42,229 nt of DNA, from the NCBI GenBank assembly GCA_016783745.1, contig JADHVZ010000015.1, positions 1 to 42,229 of the forward strand. The letters run 5' to 3'. The notes below the pieces were generated by a model that searched no databases, was not told where the DNA came from, and saw nothing but the letters and a program-made list of their open reading frames with translations. The position numbers were made by a program, and so were the translations under genes. How positions within the stretch are numbered: the first letter of the stretch is position 1; each line of letters opens with the position of its first letter. This DNA comes from Candidatus Omnitrophota bacterium. GTDB taxonomy: Bacteria > Omnitrophota > Gorgyraeia > JAHIPI01. Shown one piece after another: positions 35,201-41,722 of this stretch.

Positions 35201-36696
35201 TCAGAGGCGATGGAACCACATTCGGTAACTGGCCGCATGAATTCGATTTTCATAATTCTGGCTTTGCCGGCGCTTCTTTAGTTGCTAATATTGATGCAGA
35301 TGATGATGTGGAGGTTGTGGTTTTGACTAATGAGTGTGGTGACTCTGATTGGAGAACGCATTTGTATATATTTGATAATAACGGCAGCTTGAAAACCGGA
35401 TATCCGAAGCGATTTGACATGGAACCATACTTTATACCGGCACTTGACGATTTAGATGGTGACGGTGATATTGAAGTTGCTGCATTCGGAAAATATAATC
35501 GGAATTGTTTAACACCTTTCTATGCCTATGATCTGGAGGGATATTGCGAGGATAGAAGAATGGAATGGCCGATGTTTCAACATGATCCGCAGCATACGGG
35601 ACTTTACGCCCCGCCTGAAGGAGAGAATAATCCGCCTGCCGCTTCTATAACCTCGATTTCACCGAATCCGGCATATCAAGGTGATACTGTGAGTTTTGAA
35701 GGATCAGCCACAGATCCGGATGAAGGCGATACAATTGTGGCGTATAAGTGGGCATCAAGTATAGACGGATTATTGAGCGAAGAAGCATCGTTTGCGACAA
35801 ATGCATTGTCAGCGGGAACGCATACCATCACCTTTGAAGCGCAGGATAGTGGCAACACCTGGTCTATGGCTGCAATAGCGACATTAGAGATAAAACCTTC
35901 TATCTGTGAATTGTCACTAAAGGACGGTGATATTGTATCCAGTGATGTCTATGTAAGTATGGCCTTTAGGGGGGAGATGGTACCATGGTTCCAATTTAAA
36001 GTCGATGGTTGTTATGCGCAGTATAATCCCTGGAGGACACAATATTTTTCGAATGGTGAACATACAGTTTATGGTCAATATGCCAGCGGAGGAGAATGGC
36101 ATAAAACCCCGCCTATTACGGTAGTTGTAAATAATGTAATCTCATATGTGCCGGAGATAACATTTCCGGCCGATGGCGCGGAAGTATCGGGCAACGTTAA
36201 TGTCAGTTTTGAAACTAAGGCCACATCAGCTTACTTTGCCTTTTTATATGCTAATAATAAAATCGTAGGCTGGAAAATCCTTTATCAAAAACAACCTCCG
36301 CATAATATTTTATGGCGGACAGCGAAGCTGCCGAACGGCCCGTGCGATTTAAAACTAGTTGTTTATTACTTTTTAGCCGGCGCAGTGACTTCAGAATCTG
36401 CCAGGGTTACCATCAACAATTCTACAATACCAGCCCCAATCATAAATCTCACCTGCCCCAATCCAGCTTCCGGAATAGTCAATGTCCACATATCAAGCGA
36501 CGATAATATCGATTTTTTTGCCCCCACGATTTATGCAAATGGAAAATTAATCGGCTTTAAATGGGGGCTGCCTTGCGACATAATATGGGATACGAAAAAC
36601 TTTCCTAATGGTTCATATAACTTACATTTCCGCGCGTATTATCGCTCAATGCGGAAATGGATTGAGCTGGACAGAGTCGTTGAAATCCGGAATTAG
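32275..36696 (+). CDS. exported subtilisin-like (S8) protease with FG-GAP/VCBS repeats and Ig-like C-terminal modules
   Basis: 'VAVIDTGVDYNHEDL', 'YGHGSHCAGIVAA', 'ARGTSMSGPYVAGVAAL' catalytic triad; multiple 'DIDGDGxxEIV' repeats; signal peptide. Confidence 0.92.
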   Translation: MRNSTIKQRSLSFIIILSICLFIPSDIRAQFGGRKNLPLENQPFEIQPVGNSAPFQAGQERQEPKYAPGEVLVKFKEGAEPEAVLQEIDLEAKNIERVHSIKPALSKFRKSWKLEKDSNGWYWFMGKKYQDKEEVSDEEVFQEAYKEMSPEEKTLYRSYKIALPEETSVEQAVVELENNPDVEYAQPNYIMEVHMIPNDPYYHTTGTWGQSYDDLWGLKRDKLNCQWAWNISQGEGVTVAVIDTGVDYNHEDLTGNIWINQAELHGLAGFDDDGNGYVDDVRGWDFSGDFNYPPDPIQPDNDPSDYYGHGSHCAGIVAAVGNNNKGIIGVAPRAKIMPLKIFPNAYTDVAVQAIKYAADNGARVLSNSWGPPFRRASDPSLEDAVDYAYSRNCVLVFSAGNNNDDVAYYSPANYTKTIAVAATDRNDVKTDFSNWGNKIDIAAPGGDSGNMLETPSGEHFYVNILSLRAEDTDMYEDVPNYTPGEFVLGNHYYRARGTSMSGPYVAGVAALIISQEPSRTPIDVKRVLFASADDKGPEGFDRYHGFGRVNAFRALIANSISYVRARMREPEPDRQFSNVVTITGTAIAKNFSHYTIDVGEGKEPESWSDFGVSLNSGGGTEVVDDMLGAWNSSHSSYGIYTIRLRVFNTSGLSREHRVTIVINNLIQEGWPQHVEGRSSSNPVIVDIDNDGDPEIIAGSYADAAGEVYVWHHDGTIARGWPVSLGGVCRTPAAGDLDGDGYMEIVVEVEYPYFERHYEKIFVFQYDGTPYPGDWPKGDGREIEYVTTIPTIADVDKDGFLEIIVGGENGELHAWHHDGTIVSGWPVNVEYSRSITAPAVGDIDGDGRTEIVAAVGCKISDDWTGYIYAWNDDGTLVPGNWPVTVDGAVEPPVLGDIDGDNQLEILVNALGTLFAFEHDGTIIPGWPKEMQLEEINWGSPMLGDLDRDGMPEIIVTGGSFSYDSSDNMISKNGVWVFRGDGTTFGNWPHEFDFHNSGFAGASLVANIDADDDVEVVVLTNECGDSDWRTHLYIFDNNGSLKTGYPKRFDMEPYFIPALDDLDGDGDIEVAAFGKYNRNCLTPFYAYDLEGYCEDRRMEWPMFQHDPQHTGLYAPPEGENNPPAASITSISPNPAYQGDTVSFEGSATDPDEGDTIVAYKWASSIDGLLSEEASFATNALSAGTHTITFEAQDSGNTWSMAAIATLEIKPSICELSLKDGDIVSSDVYVSMAFRGEMVPWFQFKVDGCYAQYNPWRTQYFSNGEHTVYGQYASGGEWHKTPPITVVVNNVISYVPEITFPADGAEVSGNVNVSFETKATSAYFAFLYANNKIVGWKILYQKQPPHNILWRTAKLPNGPCDLKLVVYYFLAGAVTSESARVTINNSTIPAPIINLTCPNPASGIVNVHISSDDNIDFFAPTIYANGKLIGFKWGLPCDIIWDTKNFPNGSYNLHFRAYYRSMRKWIELDRVVEIRN

Positions 36697-36888
36697 CACA
36701 TTAAGGTGTTGCAATAGTAGCTTGAACCTAAGGAGGTGTTGAGCAACTTCAATAAAGATAAGGTGTTATAGAAATAATCTAAAAAAAATTAAAAAAATAT
36801 GCAAGAAAACGCCTCTTTTTATGTATATATTAGTGAAGGGAGGTATTTTTTTGATAAATAGGTCTCTGTCCCATATTTATTATAGAAG

Positions 36889-37033
36889 TTTCTTAGACTT
36901 TGACTCTAAAGATGAAAAGTTGTATACTGATTTTGAAACACCAATGGGCGATTCTAGCTTTAAAGCCAAGCTTATCAAGCAATGCGGTCATTATATGCCC
37001 AAGAGGAAGGGGAAGGCGCTAAGCAGGATTTAG
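36889..37033 (+). pseudogene. 5'-truncated RAYT remnant
   Basis: FLDFDSKDEKLYTDFETPMGDSSFKAKLIKQCGHYMPKRKGKALSRI matches the C-terminus of the RAYT ending at 605. Confidence 0.92.
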
Positions 37034-37064
37034 TATTATTCTTGTAATATATTGATAATAGTCA

Positions 37065-37083
37065 AGTTCCGCAACACGTCTGA
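37065..37083 (-). repeat. REP-like repeat family 1 downstream of the RAYT remnant
   Basis: AGTTCCGCAACACGTCTGA. Confidence 0.85.
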
Positions 37084-37146
37084 TGCACTACTTACTTTCC
37101 TACTTGACGAATTCCTTACTTTATGGTATACTTACTTTGGTAGGAG

Positions 37147-37413
37147 GTGGTCAAAATGACAGTTATAATGACAGTGAAGAATCAAATAACAATCCCTAAA
37201 AAGATAACAGACGCGCTGGGCCTAGACAAGGGTTCTATGTTCAGGGTAGAGATCTCTAAGAATGTAATAGAGCTGATTCCCCTTGAAACGAAGGAAAAGG
37301 AGTTCACAGAAGAGGAATATGTGAAATTAGAAGCACTCGCGATGAAGGAGAAGGGGAAAGAAAAACGGGTGACAAAGAAGTTTATTAGTGATTTGAAAAA
37401 GGGAAGAGGCTAA
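37147..37413 (+). CDS. AbrB/SpoVT-like antitoxin
   Basis: 'VKNQITIPKKITDALGLDKGSMFRVEISKNVIELIPL'. Confidence 0.85.
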   Translation: MVKMTVIMTVKNQITIPKKITDALGLDKGSMFRVEISKNVIELIPLETKEKEFTEEEYVKLEALAMKEKGKEKRVTKKFISDLKKGRG

Positions 37414-37416
37414 TCT

Positions 37417-37590
37417 ATGCCGTTACGCCTTTATTACAGACCTTCTTTTAAAAGGAGCCGCAAGAGTCTTGGCCATACCCAAAAGAAAATAGTCGGAGTG
37501 ATATTAGAGGCATTAACTGCTTATTACTTTAGTGGGTGCGATCTATTAGAAGCACAAAAGATAGAAGAGTCAACTGATCAACATTCATGA
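37417..37590 (+). pseudogene. truncated RelE/ParE-like toxin partner (57 codons)
   Basis: MPLRLYYRPSFKRSRKSLGHTQKKIVGVILEALTAYYFSGCDLLEAQKIEESTDQHS*; only the N-terminal RelE-like part remains. Confidence 0.55.
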
Positions 37591-37663
37591 TTACTATGTT
37601 GGTGGAAAAGATGTTGCATATCTAATTTCACCAGTACAAGAGAAAGAAAAATATTAGTTTAAC

Positions 37664-37692
37664 TTGACATATGTCATGACATATGGTACAGT
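37664..37692 (+). promoter_or_regulatory. promoter TTGACA-N17-TACAGT with embedded perfect palindrome CATATGTCATGACATATG
   Basis: -35 37664-37669, palindrome 37668-37685, -10 37687-37692. Confidence 0.75.
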
Positions 37693-37702
37693 TGAGGTGT
37701 AG

Positions 37703-37882
37703 ATGACAGAGAAGGAGATAGTAGGCAAGCTTAAGGATTACATGCAACGACATGATCTCCGGCAGTGGGAATTCGCAAAGAAGATAGGTGTTCCAGAGAG
37801 AACATTAAGCAGATGGTTAGGTAGAAAAACAAAAATCTCTCACGCATATCTACGAGTTCTTGAACAAGAAGGGATTATATAA
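37703..37882 (+). CDS. 59-aa Cro/CI-type HTH regulator (absent from ORF track)
   Basis: MTEKEIVGKLKDYMQRHDLRQWEFAKKIGVPERTLSRWLGRKTKISHAYLRVLEQEGII*. Confidence 0.75.
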   Translation: MTEKEIVGKLKDYMQRHDLRQWEFAKKIGVPERTLSRWLGRKTKISHAYLRVLEQEGII

Positions 37883-37904
37883 AATTTTTTACCTAAAATA
37901 TAGA

Positions 37905-37920
37905 CATATGTCAGGACATA
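37905..37920. promoter_or_regulatory. second operator-like palindrome ATATGTC-AG-GACATAT, before the small hydrophobic ORF
   Basis: Same 7-2-7 arrangement as 37669-37684. Confidence 0.7.
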
Positions 37921-37924
37921 TAGC

Positions 37925-38068
37925 ATGAAGAGCACAATAAAAACATTAATATTCTCAACGCTAATAACCGTAAACATCATCATCTGGCATGAAATCCTTG
38001 GGTTGGATTTCTTACTGGCGGTGCTAGTGGCGGTTTTGGTGTTGGTGTTTGTGGTATGGGATAGGTGA
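37925..38068 (+). CDS. 47-aa hydrophobic (transmembrane) peptide (absent from ORF track)
   Basis: MKSTIKTLIFSTLITVNIIIWHEILGLDFLLAVLVAVLVLVFVVWDR*; AGGA Shine-Dalgarno-like sequence inside the palindrome. Confidence 0.5.
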   Translation: MKSTIKTLIFSTLITVNIIIWHEILGLDFLLAVLVAVLVLVFVVWDR

Positions 38069-38076
38069 GGGGAAGG

Positions 38077-38111
38077 GATTGCTTCGGCCGCTGCGCGGCC
38101 TCGCAATGACG
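38077..38111. repeat. GC-rich palindrome GATTGCTTCGGCCGCTGCGCGGCCTCGCAATGACG
   Basis: Inverted repeat TTGC..CGGCCGC / GCGGCC..GCAA. Confidence 0.55.
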
Positions 38112-38240
38112 AAAAGGAGGCTTTATGTTTTGGTCCAAGTCGAATCGGCTTAATACTGGTTTCTTGGAGATCCGGGAAAAGCTGCATCGGGATGTATTGG
38201 CGGATAATCCGCCGCGGAAGACTGCGATGAGAACAAAGCG

Positions 38241-38359
38241 TCAGACGTGTTGCGCAACTAACCATAAGTGAAAAAGTTACGAAAATAATCCAGAATTATT
38301 TTGATTCTGCATTTTTTATGTAATATATTGATATTATTGGACTAAGGCAACACGTCTGA
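38241..38359. mobile_element. 119-bp MITE-like element with perfect 13-bp TIRs, RAYT-family ends
   Basis: TCAGACGTGTTGC ... GCAACACGTCTGA; right part shares GTAATATATTGATA...GCAACACGTCTGA with the RAYT 3' flanks. Confidence 0.85.
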
Positions 38360-38485
38360 AATTTCCCCAACTTTGGATAGCCCCATAGGTTTAAAATACT
38401 GCCAAAATAGCTACTCAGTATTGATAAAATAGAAGTAATCAAAACCGCTAATTACGAAAAGTTTTAAGCAATTGGCTATGATGGG

Positions 38486-38514
38486 TTGACAAAAGTTTAA
38501 AATTATGCTATAAT
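38486..38514 (+). promoter_or_regulatory. perfect-consensus promoter TTGACA-N17-TATAAT of the AbiE operon
   Basis: -10 ends 8 bp before ATG 38522. Confidence 0.8.
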
Positions 38515-38521
38515 ATCTATT

Positions 38522-39301
38522 ATGGATAGACAAAAAAGCAGTAAAATAAACAATATTCTTAAAAAATGGCCAAAAGGCTCTATAGCTGTGTATAATTGGT
38601 TAAGAGCGCAAGGAGTTTATCATCAACTTGCGGACACGTATGTCAAGGGATCGTGGCTAGAGCGTGTTGGTAGGGGTGCTTTTAAACGCTCTGGGGATGT
38701 TGTTGACTGGCGTGGCGGATTGTACGCGTTGCAAACACTATTAAAGATGTCTGTGCATGCGGGCAGCAAGACGGCACTTGAGCTGCAAGGTAGGGCCCAT
38801 TATGTGTCAGTTAATATGAAGCAGCATAGCATTGTCCTTTTTGGCGGGAAAAATGAAAAGCTTCCGGCATGGTTTAGTAAACATGATTGGAAGGTAAAAA
38901 TACGTTATGTTATGAGTGGAATTTTTGGCGATAATAAATTTATCGGTCTTACAGATCACAGCGCGGGTGATTACCAGATCAAGGTCTCATCACCGGAAAG
39001 GGCGGCGTTGGAATTGTGCTACGATGTCCCATTTAAAAAACCATTTGATGAGGTCGACTATATAATAGCGGGACTTACTACCCTTCGGCCACAATTAATT
39101 CAAAGTCTTCTGGAAAAATGCAGGTCTGTTAAGACGAAAAGAGTTTTTATGTATTTAGCGGAGAAACACAAGCACCTGTGGGTCAATAAGCTCGATCTAG
39201 GAAATGTTGATTTTGGCAGAGGAAAGAGAGCCCTATGCAAAAATGGTCATTATGACAAAAAGTATAAAATAGTAGTGCCAAAAGAAGAAACGAATCTATG
39301 A
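38522..39301 (+). CDS. abiEi: AbiEi-family antitoxin (type IV TA)
   Basis: N-terminal wHTH 'GVYHQLADTYVKGSWLERVGRGAFKRSGDVVDWRGGLYALQ', 'SPERAALELCYDVP'; 4-bp overlap with abiEii. Confidence 0.88.
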   Translation: MDRQKSSKINNILKKWPKGSIAVYNWLRAQGVYHQLADTYVKGSWLERVGRGAFKRSGDVVDWRGGLYALQTLLKMSVHAGSKTALELQGRAHYVSVNMKQHSIVLFGGKNEKLPAWFSKHDWKVKIRYVMSGIFGDNKFIGLTDHSAGDYQIKVSSPERAALELCYDVPFKKPFDEVDYIIAGLTTLRPQLIQSLLEKCRSVKTKRVFMYLAEKHKHLWVNKLDLGNVDFGRGKRALCKNGHYDKKYKIVVPKEETNL

Positions 39302-40215
39302 AAGATAACTTATTCTATAAACAGGCGGATCTCCTGATCCAAGTTCTTCCGCATATAGCCGCTGACGAAGATCTTGCTTTACACGGCGGGACGGCGATCA
39401 ATTTCTTTGTACGGGATATGCCGAGATTATCAGTTGATATCGACTTGACCTATTTACCCATCTTACCCCGCGAAGAATCATTGAAACAAGTAGGAAAAAA
39501 ATTACAAATAATCTCTAAAAAGATCCGCGATTCTTTGCCAGCGGTACGGATAGATAAAAAAAGTGATGAAAGGCAAGATAGCGTCACAAAGCTTTTCGTC
39601 AACTATAAAAACGCGATCATCAAAATAGAGCCCAATCAGGTTATTCGTGGCGCGTTTTTTGCCTGTGAGGAATTAAGACTTTGCAAAAAAGCAGAACAGA
39701 TATTTGAGAGATCTGTTGCTGTTAAGACGCTGTCATTTGCCGAGCTTTATGGATCAAAGATATGCGCGGCGCTTGATCGCCAGCATCCGCGGGATCTTTT
39801 TGATATTATGTTGTTATTAAAAAACGAAGGTGTTACTGATGAGGTCAGAAAGGCGTTTCTTGTATATCTCATCAGTCACAATCGACCCATGTCTGAGCTT
39901 TTAGAGCCAAAATTGAAGGATGTACGCGCTGTGTTCGAAAATGAATTTTCCGGAATGACATCAGTTGCTGTAAGTTATGCGGATCTAGAAAATGCGAGAA
40001 GATCTCTAATACAACAAATAAAAGAAGATATTACCAAAAGTGAACGGGAGTTTCTTCTGTCGTTCAAGGAAATAAATCCTAAGTGGGATCTTCTTGGTGT
40101 TAAAAATGTCGAGGATCTACCTGCGGTAAAATGGAAGCTTTCCAATTTAAGAAAGATGGATTCTAAAAAACATACTGCCGCTATCAAAAAATTGGACAAT
40201 GTCTTGTTTGGATAA
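39298..40215 (+). CDS. abiEii: AbiEii-family nucleotidyltransferase toxin
   Basis: 'LALHGGTAINFFVRDMPRLSVDIDLTYLP', 'ELYGSKICAALDRQHPRDLFDIMLL'. Confidence 0.92.
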   Translation: MKDNLFYKQADLLIQVLPHIAADEDLALHGGTAINFFVRDMPRLSVDIDLTYLPILPREESLKQVGKKLQIISKKIRDSLPAVRIDKKSDERQDSVTKLFVNYKNAIIKIEPNQVIRGAFFACEELRLCKKAEQIFERSVAVKTLSFAELYGSKICAALDRQHPRDLFDIMLLLKNEGVTDEVRKAFLVYLISHNRPMSELLEPKLKDVRAVFENEFSGMTSVAVSYADLENARRSLIQQIKEDITKSEREFLLSFKEINPKWDLLGVKNVEDLPAVKWKLSNLRKMDSKKHTAAIKKLDNVLFG

Positions 40216-40226
40216 TGTTTTGTATC

Positions 40227-40350
40227 TTATTTCTTCTTCCTTAAATGCGTAGGCAGGATGCGGAGGGATTCTCTATACTTGGCGACTGTCCTGCGCTGAA
40301 TTACAATACCTTCACCGGCCAGTGTTTCCTGAACGGCTTTATCGCTTAAT
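40227..40350 (-). pseudogene. rpoN 3'-terminal relic (tail B), interrupted by a REP-like repeat
   Basis: LSDKAVQETLAGEGIVIQRRTVAKYRESLRILPTHLRKKK* on minus strand; continues into 'aacaaagcgtcagacgtgttgcgcaact'. Confidence 0.93.
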
Positions 40351-40357
40351 GAACAAA

Positions 40358-40408
40358 GCGTCAGACGTGTTGCGCAACTAAACAAAGCGTCAGACGTGTC
40401 GCGCAACT
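40358..40408 (+). repeat. two tandem REP-like repeats family 1
   Basis: GCGTCAGACGTGTTGCGCAACT at 40358-40379 and GCGTCAGACGTGTCGCGCAACT at 40387-40408. Confidence 0.92.
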
Positions 40409-40458
40409 TGCCATAACTCAATAAGCTACAAAACAAATGCAGAATTCTCTCGATTCTG

Positions 40459-40483
40459 GTAATTAGGCTCCGTCCCTAATTAC
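40459..40483. repeat. GTAATTAGG-CTCCGTC-CCTAATTAC palindrome
   Basis: Same element as 31031-31073. Confidence 0.8.
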
Positions 40484-40526
40484 TCAAAGTGTCTGTCCCT
40501 GACAACGCCTGACTTTTTCAGATTAC

Positions 40527-40555
40527 TTGACTAAACCTCGACAGTGGTGTATACT
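40527..40555 (+). promoter_or_regulatory. promoter TTGACT-N17-TATACT of the MNT/HEPN operon
   Basis: -35 40527-40532, -10 40550-40555. Confidence 0.7.
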
Positions 40556-40568
40556 ATGTTCTATAAAA

Positions 40569-40582
40569 CGAACATATGTTCG
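40569..40582. promoter_or_regulatory. operator-like perfect palindrome CGAACATATGTTCG between promoter and MNT gene
   Basis: 14-bp perfect palindrome downstream of -10. Confidence 0.65.
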
Positions 40583-40614
40583 GTAAAAGAAGCAAACATT
40601 AAGGTGATGGAATC

Positions 40615-41238
40615 ATGAAGATACGTGACAAATTAGACGAAATATTAAATCAAGGTTCAAAGATAAAAATATTACGTTTTCTTTTTGCTGCAAAGGACGA
40701 ACATACAGGCAGAGGTATTGCTAAGGCTATCAATATGAGTGTATCGTCTACATATGAAACACTTCAAGAGATGAAAGATATTGGTATAGTTAGCGCAAGA
40801 AGAAAAGGTAAGGCAAAGTTATACAAACTAAGAGAAAATAATCATTTTGTTAAAGAGCTACTAGCTCCATTATTTGAAAAAGAAAAAGCTCTATATAATA
40901 ATATTATTAATTCTATTAAGAAAGCTCTATTAAAAAATAAAAAGAATATTATTTCAATTGCTATATTTGGCAGCGTTGCCAGTAACCAAGAGACATCAAA
41001 AAGTGATATTGATTTAGCCGTTATCGTGAGGAATAATCGTGAAAGAACAAAAACTGACGAATTAATTGATAAATTGAGTATTGATATGGCCCAAAAGTTT
41101 GGTGTTGCCATTTCACCGTATGTTTTAACAGTATTAGAGTTCCGCCATAAATACAGTAAGAAACTGCCTATCATTAAATCTATTGTAAGCAATAATAAAC
41201 TTATTTATGGTGAGCCAATAGAGAGGATCATAGCATGA
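40615..41238 (+). CDS. HTH plus minimal nucleotidyltransferase (MNT antitoxin)
   Basis: 'SIAIFGSVASNQETSKSDIDLAVIV'; N-terminal wHTH; ATGA overlap with next gene. Confidence 0.85.
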   Translation: MKIRDKLDEILNQGSKIKILRFLFAAKDEHTGRGIAKAINMSVSSTYETLQEMKDIGIVSARRKGKAKLYKLRENNHFVKELLAPLFEKEKALYNNIINSIKKALLKNKKNIISIAIFGSVASNQETSKSDIDLAVIVRNNRERTKTDELIDKLSIDMAQKFGVAISPYVLTVLEFRHKYSKKLPIIKSIVSNNKLIYGEPIERIIA

Positions 41239-41648
41239 GCGCTGCAAGGCATTTCAAAACAAAAAGCGTTGATAAAAGTGATTATTCAATATATCTAGGG
41301 AAGGCTAAAGAATTTTATCAAACAATGTATCAAGCAGAAAAGGCAGAAAACTGGAATGCAGTTGGTTTGAATGGCGTACACTGCGTTATTTCATTAATTG
41401 ATTCACTTCTTGCCAAACATGCTGGAATACGTTCGACAGAAGAAGAACATATGAAAGTAATCGACCTACTTAATTCTTCCATTGCAAGCATGATAAAAGA
41501 TGTTGCGCAAAAGAGCCAGGCCGCGAGGCGTGTAATAGCCAAAAAGAATCTCATTGAATACGAAAATAGGGATTTCAAGCAGAATGAAGCCTTGGATTTG
41601 ATAAAACAAGTTCAGAGGTTTTACGATTGGGCCATTGAGTATATTTAA
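41235..41648 (+). CDS. HEPN-like toxin partner
   Basis: 'ENWNAVGLNGVHCVISLIDSLLAKHAGIRSTEEEHMKVIDLL...KKNLIEYENRDFKQNEALDLIKQVQRFYDWA'. Confidence 0.7.
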   Translation: MSAARHFKTKSVDKSDYSIYLGKAKEFYQTMYQAEKAENWNAVGLNGVHCVISLIDSLLAKHAGIRSTEEEHMKVIDLLNSSIASMIKDVAQKSQAARRVIAKKNLIEYENRDFKQNEALDLIKQVQRFYDWAIEYI

Positions 41649-41669
41649 TATGAAAACAAAGCGTCAAGT

Positions 41670-41722
41670 AAAAAGGGGACAGACACTTTTTAAGTGCTTC
41701 AAAAAGTGTCTGTCCCCTTTTT
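41670..41722. repeat. family 2 palindrome (22-bp arms, 9-nt loop) ending in the rpoN stop codon
   Basis: AAAAAGGGGACAGACACTTTTT-aagtgcttc-AAAAAGTGTCTGTCCCCTTTTT. Confidence 0.93.

Noticed and set aside
38124-38270. Small ORF MFWSKSNRLNTGFLEIREKLHRDVLADNPPRKTAMRTKRQ...
   Set aside because: Runs into a REP-like repeat and has no recognisable domain; cannot be supported as a gene.
2699-41722. Dispersed palindromic repeats as a CRISPR array
   Set aside because: Repeats are dispersed, palindromic throughout and lack regular unique spacers; no cas genes in the window.
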